Source: Bacillota bacterium
GTDB taxonomy: Bacteria > Bacillota_I > Bacilli_A > RFN20 > CAG-826
Reading direction: 5' to 3'
DNA length: 5,354 nt
Assembly (NCBI GenBank): GCA_030831415.1
Contig: JAURLC010000042.1
Span: 1 to 5,354 of the forward strand
Both the position numbers and the translations under genes were made by a program. The notes below the pieces were generated by a model. That model was not told where the DNA came from and ran no database searches. It was given only the letters and a program-made list of their open reading frames with translations. Of this stretch, positions 1 through 5,354 are shown piece by piece. The number at the start of each line of letters is the position of its first letter. Within the stretch, counting starts at the first letter, position 1.

Positions 1-1109
1 AACTTCAAGGGTCGATTTTAACGAATAAATACGCGGAAGGCTTCCCCGGTAAGCGATATTATGGGGGTTGCCAAGAAGTCGATAAAATCGAACAACTTGC
101 CATTGATTTAGCTAAGCAAGTGTATGGATGTCAATTTGCCAATGTACAACCCCACTCGGGATCATCGGCAAACTTTATCGTCTATAGTGCCTTACTTCAA
201 CCTGGCGATACGATCATGGCCTTAGGTCTCAATGAAGGTGGTCATTTAACCCATGGTTCCAGTGTCAATTTTTCCGGTAAATTGTATCGTTTTGTTCATT
301 ATGGTTTGTTACCTAATGGGTATTTAGATTATGAAGGCATGATAGCCTTAGCCAAAAAAGAAAAACCTAAACTCATTGTCGCGGGTTTTTCAAGTTATCC
401 TTATCTCACCGATTATGCAAAATTTAAAGAAGCAGCCGAGGAAGTTGGGGCCATACTCCTTGTCGATATGGCGCATATCTCGGGTTTAGTAGCTGGTGGT
501 GTTCATCCTTCGCCTTTTCCATATGCGGATATTGTCACTTCAACCACGCATAAAACCATTCGTGGACCTCGAGGTGGAATGATATTAACGAACGATGAAA
601 CCTTATTTAAAAAATTGAACTCGGCAACGTTTCCCGGTGCACAAGGGGGACCTTTAGTTCATGTTATTGCCGGAAAAGCACAAGCGTTTGCTGAAGCGTT
701 AACACCCAGTTTTCAACAATACGCCAAACAAATAGTTCTCAATACCAAAGCCTGCCAAGAAGAATTCGCCAAACTTGGTGCGGTCGTTTCGGGAACGGAT
801 ACACATTTGTTTTTATTGGATACGAAACAAACCTTCGGGTTAAAAGGCGTAGAAGCGCAAAATAAACTCGATGACATTGGTGTGACGTTAAATAAAAATA
901 TGTTACCCAATGATACAGAATCGCCTCAACAAACGTCAGGCGTACGTATTGGTTTTGCTGCATTAACAACCCGAGGAATTACTGAAGAAGTGTCTAAAGA
1001 TGTCGCACGCCTTATTTATCGATATTTAAAAGGGGACATATCGATGGAATTAGCGAAGGACATTGTTTGTCGTATTGTCAGTCAACTCATCCCCTTAGGG
1101 GAGATTTAA
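1..1109 (+). CDS. glyA: Serine hydroxymethyltransferase, 5'-truncated by window edge
   Basis: Cytoplasmic PLP enzyme that interconverts serine and glycine while charging tetrahydrofolate with a one-carbon unit. The reading frame is open from position 3, and 368 residues are visible. By comparison with E. coli GlyA (417 residues), about 45 N-terminal residues lie outside the window, so the GTG/ATG codons near 120 are internal and not the start. Visible marks: LTNKYAEGFPGKRYYGG near the start (substrate/dimer region), PHSGSSAN (PLP phosphate region), VDMAH with the ring-stacking Asp at visible residue 155, the Schiff-base Lys in STTHKT (visible residue 184, nt 552-554), GPRGG, and the carboxylate-binding Arg in SGVRIG (visible residue 315, nt 945-947). 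All catalytic residues that can be checked are present. One small departure is GFAALTTRG where many family members have GTPA(I/V)T.RG. The TAA stop touches the ATG of the next gene, with no terminator between them, so read-through into the sugar genes is expected (inference). Confidence 0.97.
   Translation, partial: LQGSILTNKYAEGFPGKRYYGGCQEVDKIEQLAIDLAKQVYGCQFANVQPHSGSSANFIVYSALLQPGDTIMALGLNEGGHLTHGSSVNFSGKLYRFVHYGLLPNGYLDYEGMIALAKKEKPKLIVAGFSSYPYLTDYAKFKEAAEEVGAILLVDMAHISGLVAGGVHPSPFPYADIVTSTTHKTIRGPRGGMILTNDETLFKKLNSATFPGAQGGPLVHVIAGKAQAFAEALTPSFQQYAKQIVLNTKACQEEFAKLGAVVSGTDTHLFLLDTKQTFGLKGVEAQNKLDDIGVTLNKNMLPNDTESPQQTSGVRIGFAALTTRGITEEVSKDVARLIYRYLKGDISMELAKDIVCRIVSQLIPLGEI
1097..1103 (+). 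promoter_or_regulatory. Ribosome binding site of capD, inside glyA
   Basis: AGGGGAG, 6 nt before the ATG at 1110, is a strong Shine-Dalgarno match lying in the last codons of glyA (Leu-Gly-Glu). It fixes the capD start in preference to the in-frame ATGs at codons 11 and 14. TCCCC at 1090-1094 can pair with GGGGA at 1098-1102 around a TTA loop, so the site may be partly masked unless ribosomes finishing glyA open it (inference). Confidence 0.75.
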
Positions 1110-2936
1110 ATGAAACTACCACGTTGGTTAAAACTTACCATGTATTTCATGGCAGATTTTTTTGCGTTTTTTACCGTTTGGTCGGTTATCTTACTAAACG
1201 ATGGACATTTTCTTCAGGAATTTTCCATCATTTTGATTGCAGGATTGGTTCAACTTTTCGTTATGTTTTTATTGAGGTTTTACAAAATTATTACGATTCA
1301 TTTTGGGTTATTGGATGCGGTTAAATTGTTATTATTTGGTTTCTTATTTAATGGAATCTTTGTGAGTATTTATACTTTCCTTGGCCATGATTTGTCATTA
1401 CTTGAAATATTATTTGCCCTTGGTTCATTGCCGTTTGTTCTTGTTACCCTGCGTGCATCAAGACGCATTCTTGCACTGTGGTTGCATATCAAAGGTAAAG
1501 TTAACGGAAAGCGTTTGAGAACGCTTGTCATAGGAGCAGGGTCTGCTGGAAAACTAATTATTGATGAAATGCGAACGAATTTAAGTTTGAATTCAAAAGT
1601 CGTGCTCGTGATGGATGATGATCATGAAAAAATAGGTCGTTCTTTTTTAGGAATACCGGTGAAAGGGCCTCTCACCGATATCAGTCAGTTGATTCAAAAC
1701 TACCATATTCAACAAGTCGTGATTGCAATTGGTAAAATTACACGCATTCGATTGTTTGAAATTTTACGCCTTCTTGAAAAAGACAATGTCAAAATTCGCC
1801 GACTTCCACTCATGGAAGAACTCGAAAAAGGGCAACAAATGAAGATAAAAGATGTCTCAGTGAATGAATTGCTTGGTCGGGATGTTATTCCTTTAATCAA
1901 TGATGAAATCGAAGCATTTATTCGCGATCAAGTTGTCCTTGTTACAGGTGCTGGTGGTTCCATTGGTAGTGAATTGGTACGACAAATTTTTCAATATGAA
2001 CCGAAAGCACTTATTCTCATTGATCTTTATGAAAATGGCGTTTATGAGGTGCAACAAGAACTTGCGAAATTGAACAGACATCGTGAAAACTCTATTCCGA
2101 TTCACGTTCAAATTGGGTCAACTTACAATTATGATCGAATGAAGACCGTGTTCAACGCGTATAAACCAAACCTTGTTTTCCATGCTGCAGCGTATAAACA
2201 TGTTCCGTTGATGGAGGATTCCCCTCAAGAAGCCGTCCGTACAAACGTTTTAGGTACGTATAATATCGCCAAATTAGCCTTAGAATTTACGGTTAAGAAA
2301 ATGGTGTTAGTCTCAACGGATAAAGCCGTTCGTCCCACCAATGTGATGGGGGCAACGAAGTATTATGCAGAAGCGATTATTCGATATTTTTCCCAACAAA
2401 ATAACACCACCTCTTATAGCGCAGTTCGCTTTGGAAACGTTTTAGCAAGTAACGGGAGTGTTATTCCATTATTTAAAAAACAAATTGAAGCAGGTGGTCC
2501 GGTTACCGTGACGCACAAAGACATTACACGTTACTTTATGACCATCCCAGAGGCCGTTGGGCTCATTCTTCAATCAAGCGTCTATGCATCAGGAGGAGAA
2601 ATCTTTGTCCTCGACATGGGTCAACCTGTAAAAATTGTCGATTTAGCAGAAAAAATGATTCGTCAATCCGGTTATGTCCCTTATGAAGAAATAAATATTG
2701 AGTTCACAGGATTGAGGCCAGGAGAAAAGATGTATGAAGAGCTTTTACTCGATCCCAAAAAGAATGTGAAGACTCCCTATGAAAAAATCTTTATCGAACA
2801 AACGAAGAAACTAACCTTTGATCAAGGTTTGTATGAGAAATTACTCACCTTAGCTCAAAACAATGATTCAAACTTAGTAAAAGAACTTTTTGAGCAAATC
2901 AATGAAAATAGCTACAATAGAAAGAATGGGGATTAA
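1110..2936 (+). CDS. capD: Membrane UDP-GlcNAc 4,6-dehydratase, CapD/WbpM/PglF type
   Basis: Membrane-anchored nucleotide-sugar dehydratase of the long CapD/WbpM/PglF class; 608 residues is normal for this class. Order of parts: four hydrophobic segments at about residues 11-29, 36-56, 68-92 and 97-115; a first Rossmann domain beginning at VIGAGSAG (140-147), the usual linker domain of this family; then the catalytic extended short-chain dehydrogenase domain from about 275. There I see the NAD motif TGAGGSIG (279-286), HAAAYKHVP (358-366), STDKAVRP (402-409) with the Thr-Asp-Lys catalytic set at 403-405, MGATK (413-417) where Met replaces the usual active-site Tyr as in WbpM and PglF, RFGNVLASNGSV (440-451) and GLRPGEKMYEELL (534-546). 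Known members convert UDP-GlcNAc to UDP-4-keto-6-deoxy-D-GlcNAc with C5 configuration kept, feeding D-FucNAc, D-QuiNAc or diNAcBac synthesis. Which of these applies depends on a reductase or aminotransferase not in this window. The gene abuts glyA and lies 2 bp before capE. The family call is firm; exact sugar product is inferred. Confidence 0.92.
   Translation: MKLPRWLKLTMYFMADFFAFFTVWSVILLNDGHFLQEFSIILIAGLVQLFVMFLLRFYKIITIHFGLLDAVKLLLFGFLFNGIFVSIYTFLGHDLSLLEILFALGSLPFVLVTLRASRRILALWLHIKGKVNGKRLRTLVIGAGSAGKLIIDEMRTNLSLNSKVVLVMDDDHEKIGRSFLGIPVKGPLTDISQLIQNYHIQQVVIAIGKITRIRLFEILRLLEKDNVKIRRLPLMEELEKGQQMKIKDVSVNELLGRDVIPLINDEIEAFIRDQVVLVTGAGGSIGSELVRQIFQYEPKALILIDLYENGVYEVQQELAKLNRHRENSIPIHVQIGSTYNYDRMKTVFNAYKPNLVFHAAAYKHVPLMEDSPQEAVRTNVLGTYNIAKLALEFTVKKMVLVSTDKAVRPTNVMGATKYYAEAIIRYFSQQNNTTSYSAVRFGNVLASNGSVIPLFKKQIEAGGPVTVTHKDITRYFMTIPEAVGLILQSSVYASGGEIFVLDMGQPVKIVDLAEKMIRQSGYVPYEEINIEFTGLRPGEKMYEELLLDPKKNVKTPYEKIFIEQTKKLTFDQGLYEKLLTLAQNNDSNLVKELFEQINENSYNRKNGD
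2928..2932 (+). promoter_or_regulatory. Ribosome binding site of capE
   Basis: GGGGA, 6 nt upstream of the ATG at 2939, overlapping the last codons of capD. Stop and start are separated by 2 nt, so re-initiation by the same ribosomes is plausible. Together with the capD site it shows a preference for G-rich Shine-Dalgarno sequences at short spacing. Confidence 0.6.
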
Positions 2937-2938
2937 AC

Positions 2939-3973
2939 ATGAAAGAATTTGTAAATAAGACATTATTGATTACAGGTGGAACGGGTTCGTTTGGAAATGC
3001 TGTTATGAAACGTTTTTTAGAAACCGATATTAAAGAAATACGTATTTTTTCTCGGGATGAAAAGAAGCAAGAAGATATGCGACGTTCATACAAAAACCCT
3101 AAAATAAAATTTTATATTGGCGATGTTCGTCAAGAAGGTAGTTTAAATGATGCCATGGTAGGCGTTGATTTTGTATTCCATGCTGCTGCCTTAAAACAAG
3201 TTCCTTCTTGTGAATTTTTTCCCATTGAAGCTGTCAAAACCAATATATTAGGAACGGAAAATGTTTTAAATGCTGCTGTTAAGGCAGGTGTAAAGAAAGT
3301 TATATGTTTATCCACCGATAAAGCGGTTTATCCCATTAATGCGATGGGTATATCGAAAGCTTTAATGGAGAAAGTGTTTATTGCAAAAGCTCGTACGATT
3401 GACCCATCTGTTACCTTGATTTCTGGAACACGATACGGAAATGTCATGGCCTCACGTGGGAGTGTCATTCCGTTGTTTATTGATCAAATCAAAGCCGGAC
3501 TACCACTGACCGTAACCGATCCTAATATGACACGCTTTTTAATGTCATTGGATGAAGCTGTAGAACTTGTTTTGCATGGTTTTCTTCACGCTAAACAAGG
3601 CGATATTATGGTGCAAAAATCTCCCGCATCGACAGTGGAAGACTTAGCCAAAGCCTTGTTAGAAGTGTTTGGTGCGAAGAACCCAATATCGGTCATCGGA
3701 ACCCGCCATGGCGAGAAACTTTTCGAAACACTCCTTTCAAAAGAGGAATATGCCGTTGCTCAAGATATGGGTAATTATTTCCGTGTTCCTGCTGATCATC
3801 GTGACTTAAATTATGACGTGTATGTGTCCGATGGTTCGGTAAAGCTATCGAGTTTAGAAGAATATAATTCTCATAACACAACGCGCTTAAATGTTGCTCA
3901 AATAAAAGAAAAACTATTAGAATTACCAGAAGTCCAAGAAGCACTCATGCAATGGAAAAAAACAATAAAATAG
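2939..3973 (+). CDS. capE: UDP-GlcNAc 4,6-dehydratase (5-inverting), CapE/FnlA
   Basis: Soluble extended short-chain dehydrogenase of 344 residues, the usual CapE/FnlA length. In characterised homologues it takes UDP-GlcNAc through 4,6-dehydration and C5 epimerisation to UDP-2-acetamido-2,6-dideoxy-beta-L-arabino-hexos-4-ulose, the first step to UDP-L-FucNAc. Seen here: NAD motif TGGTGSFG (12-19), IFSRDEKKQ (36-44, adenosine-side acidic region), HAAALKQVPSCE (81-92), STDKAV (125-130) with Thr-Asp-Lys at 126-128, AMGISK with Met136 and Lys140 (Met in place of the catalytic Tyr, as in S. aureus CapE), TRYGNVMASRGSVIP (164-178) and GTRHGEKLFETLL (254-266). PADHRDLNYD (285-294) resembles the family's C-terminal region. 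It lacks the membrane segments of the upstream CapD-type enzyme, so it is a separate subfamily and not a recent tandem copy. Its end overlaps the next gene by 22 nt. It ends with TAG. Confidence 0.94.
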   Translation: MKEFVNKTLLITGGTGSFGNAVMKRFLETDIKEIRIFSRDEKKQEDMRRSYKNPKIKFYIGDVRQEGSLNDAMVGVDFVFHAAALKQVPSCEFFPIEAVKTNILGTENVLNAAVKAGVKKVICLSTDKAVYPINAMGISKALMEKVFIAKARTIDPSVTLISGTRYGNVMASRGSVIPLFIDQIKAGLPLTVTDPNMTRFLMSLDEAVELVLHGFLHAKQGDIMVQKSPASTVEDLAKALLEVFGAKNPISVIGTRHGEKLFETLLSKEEYAVAQDMGNYFRVPADHRDLNYDVYVSDGSVKLSSLEEYNSHNTTRLNVAQIKEKLLELPEVQEALMQWKKTIK

Positions 3974-5082
3974 TCATCACCGGTTCCAAAGGTTTTGTAG
4001 GGAAAAATCTTTTGGTTACGCTTATCAGTCAAGGCTATTCCAATGTTGTTGAAATTGATCGAAATAGTGATGATTCCGCTTTGGAACGTGCTATTGATGG
4101 TGCGAAATGGATTTTTCATCTTGCGGGCGTGAATCGTCCTCAAGTAGTTGAAGAATTCCAAGAAGGAAACTTTGGTTTTACAAACAAGTTATTACGTTTA
4201 CTCAAACAAAAAAATACACAAGCTTCCATTGTTGTTTCATCCACCATTCAAGTTTTACAAGATAATCCATATGGAAAAAGTAAATTAGCGGCCGAAGCAT
4301 TACTCCTTATCCATCAAAAAGAAACCAAACAACCCATTTACATTTACCGCTTAGTAAATGTTTTTGGAAAGTGGGCAAAACCTAACTACAATAGCGTTGT
4401 GGCAACTTTTTGTCATCGCATTGCAAGACAAGAAGCGATTACCATTCATGATCCTACCTCACCGATACGAATGGTGTATATCGATGATGTCGTTCGTGAG
4501 TTCATCGATTGTATGAGCAGTAGACCTTCATCAAAAGGACCTTATTATGAAGTCAAACCTGAGTACAATATAACGGTAGGATTGTTGGCACAAACCATCC
4601 AATCCTTTGCTTCTAACCGCACACAATTATTCCTAGAAAGACAAGCAGATCCACTTACCAAAAAACTGTATGCAACCTATTTAAGTTATCTTCAAGAAAA
4701 TCAATTTTCCTACGATTTAACGATGCATAAAGATCACCGCGGTTCCTACACAGAACTCTTAAAATCATTAACAGATGGTCAAATATCCGTGAATATTACT
4801 AAGCCTGGTATTACAAAAGGGAATCATTATCACCATACAAAGAATGAAAAATTTATTGTCGTATCGGGTCTTGCATCGATTAAATTTCGAAAGGTAGGGT
4901 CCTTTGAAGTAATTGAATATCTAACCAAAGGTGAAAAACTTCAAGTGGTCGATATACCACCAGGATATACACATAATATTACAAATATAGGTGAACAAGA
5001 TTTAGTGACGATTATGTGGGCTTCTGAATTTTTTGATCCAAACAATCCGGATACTTACCCAATGGAGGTTGAAGTAAAATGA
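3952..5082 (+). CDS. capF: Bifunctional SDR-cupin reductase CapF/FnlB (UDP-L-6dTalNAc formation)
   Basis: Second enzyme of the UDP-L-FucNAc route; 376 residues against about 369 in S. aureus CapF. The N-terminal half is a short-chain dehydrogenase with TGSKGFVG (10-17), HLAGVNRP (56-63), VVSSTIQ (94-100) and the Tyr-xxx-Lys pair in PYGKSK (Tyr107, Lys111). FGKWAKPNYNSVVATFC (138-154) is highly characteristic. The C-terminal quarter (about 255-370) is a cupin with DHRGSYTELL (261-270), KPGITKGNHYHHTKNEKF (284-301) carrying His292/294/295 and Glu299 as likely metal ligands, and PPGYTHNITN (336-345) with His341. In characterised homologues the cupin acts on the C3 position of the CapE product and the dehydrogenase reduces C4 with NADPH, giving UDP-2-acetamido-2,6-dideoxy-L-talose. 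The ATG at 3952 is the first in-frame start and puts the NAD motif four residues later than in S. aureus CapF; no strong ribosome site precedes it (only AAGAAG at 3936-3941), which fits coupling to capE translation. The end overlaps the next gene as ATGA. Confidence 0.96.
   Translation: MEKNNKIVITGSKGFVGKNLLVTLISQGYSNVVEIDRNSDDSALERAIDGAKWIFHLAGVNRPQVVEEFQEGNFGFTNKLLRLLKQKNTQASIVVSSTIQVLQDNPYGKSKLAAEALLLIHQKETKQPIYIYRLVNVFGKWAKPNYNSVVATFCHRIARQEAITIHDPTSPIRMVYIDDVVREFIDCMSSRPSSKGPYYEVKPEYNITVGLLAQTIQSFASNRTQLFLERQADPLTKKLYATYLSYLQENQFSYDLTMHKDHRGSYTELLKSLTDGQISVNITKPGITKGNHYHHTKNEKFIVVSGLASIKFRKVGSFEVIEYLTKGEKLQVVDIPPGYTHNITNIGEQDLVTIMWASEFFDPNNPDTYPMEVEVK
5064..5068 (+). promoter_or_regulatory. 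Ribosome binding site of capG
   Basis: GGAGG within the last codons of capF, 10 nt before the ATG at 5079. It supports this start, which overlaps the capF stop as ATGA. Confidence 0.7.
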
Positions 5083-5354
5083 AAAAATTACACGTGATGA
5101 CGGTGGTTGGTACTCGACCTGAAATCATACGTTTGTCTGAAGTTATCAAAGCACTCGATCGATATTCGGATGTGTTCCAACATACCCTAGTTCACACCGG
5201 TCAAAATTATGATTACGAACTAAATGGAATCTTTTTTGAAGATTTAGGACTGAGAAAACCAGACGTTTTTTTAGAAGCTGCTGCACCGACTGCACTCGGA
5301 ACGATTGGTCAGATTCTCATCAAAATAGAAGCAATCTTGAATCAATTTCAACCG
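5079..5354 (+). CDS. capG: UDP-N-acetylglucosamine 2-epimerase family, CapG/FnlC type, 3'-truncated
   Basis: Only the first 92 residues are in the window; the family is about 375 residues, so roughly three quarters are missing. The visible part has the opening strand and nucleotide-sugar motif VVGTRPEIIRLS (9-20), then LVHTGQNYDYELNGIFFEDL (about 37-56). In the general WecB/MnaA enzymes the first motif is normally GTRPEAIK(M/L)AP; the EIIRLS form and the NYDYxLNxIFF string match CapG/FnlC, which inverts C2 of UDP-2-acetamido-2,6-dideoxy-L-talose to give UDP-L-FucNAc. Position directly after capE-capF supports that job over plain UDP-ManNAc formation. Start chosen on the GGAGG site and the 4-nt overlap with capF. 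Activity cannot be judged because the catalytic Asp, Glu and His region further along is outside the window. Confidence 0.92.
   Translation, partial: MKKLHVMTVVGTRPEIIRLSEVIKALDRYSDVFQHTLVHTGQNYDYELNGIFFEDLGLRKPDVFLEAAAPTALGTIGQILIKIEAILNQFQP

Noticed and set aside
120..122. Start of glyA at 120
   Set aside because: The codon is GTG inside the continuous SHMT frame; conserved family sequence (NKYAEG, KRYYGG) lies upstream of it, so the true start is before the window.
713..969. Open reading frames on the minus strand within glyA, and similar ones within the other genes (1709-2111, 2899-3315, 3693-4161)
   Set aside because: They lie antisense to well-matched genes, are short, and their translations show no recognisable domain.
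1067..1324. An 85-residue plus-strand frame spanning the glyA/capD junction
   Set aside because: It overlaps the end of glyA and the start of capD in another frame, and both have strong family matches; the translation is cysteine- and aromatic-rich with no domain.
1110..3973. capD and capE as a recent tandem duplication
   Set aside because: They share dehydrogenase motifs but belong to different subfamilies; only the first has the membrane segments and extra Rossmann domain, and motif spacing and wording differ.
5079..5354. Last gene as a plain WecB/MnaA UDP-GlcNAc 2-epimerase making UDP-ManNAc
   Set aside because: GTRPEIIRLS and the NYDYELNGIFF string fit CapG/FnlC better, and it directly follows capE-capF. 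Not fully excluded because three quarters of the protein is missing.
1..5354. Alternative genetic code (TGA as Trp), as in some low-GC wall-less bacteria
   Set aside because: Tryptophan codons read TGG where checked (for example capD residue 7), and TGA ends capF exactly at the capG overlap.
1..5354. CRISPR arrays, insertion sequences, tRNA or rRNA genes, long direct repeats
   Set aside because: None seen; essentially the whole window is covered by five confidently identified coding regions.

Overview
This window is a run of plus-strand genes with almost no intergenic DNA. It reads as a low-GC Gram-positive type bacterium: AT-rich third codon positions, strong GGGGA and GGAGG ribosome sites, and protein sequences closest in feel to Bacillota. 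The standard bacterial code fits, since TGG is the tryptophan codon where checked and TAA, TAG and TGA all end genes. I cannot name a genus.

Layout: positions 1-1109 hold the 3' nine-tenths of glyA (serine hydroxymethyltransferase), cut by the window edge. With no gap, a four-gene nucleotide-sugar block follows: a 608-residue membrane CapD/WbpM/PglF-type UDP-GlcNAc 4,6-dehydratase (1110-2936), CapE/FnlA (2939-3973), CapF/FnlB (3952-5082) and the start of CapG/FnlC (5079 to the edge). The junctions are 0 bp, +2 bp, -22 bp and -4 bp, so this looks like one translationally coupled unit. No gene-free stretch exceeds 2 bp, and no promoter or convincing terminator is visible.

How the genes work together: CapE, CapF and CapG are the three known consecutive steps from UDP-GlcNAc to UDP-N-acetyl-L-fucosamine (4,6-dehydration with C5 epimerisation, C4 reduction, C2 epimerisation). 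The CapD-type enzyme draws on the same UDP-GlcNAc pool but should keep the D configuration, giving UDP-4-keto-6-deoxy-D-GlcNAc, a precursor of D-FucNAc, D-QuiNAc or bacillosamine-type sugars. The D-E-F-G order matches the Staphylococcus aureus type 5/8 capsule locus. The likely product is a capsule, wall glycan or glycoprotein sugar containing L-FucNAc and perhaps a second, D-configured 6-deoxy amino sugar.

I do not see an undescribed system here. The parts worth a second look are the fusion of a housekeeping folate/glycine gene to a capsule-type operon, a small hairpin that covers the capD ribosome site inside the end of glyA, and the tight coupling of the L-FucNAc genes.
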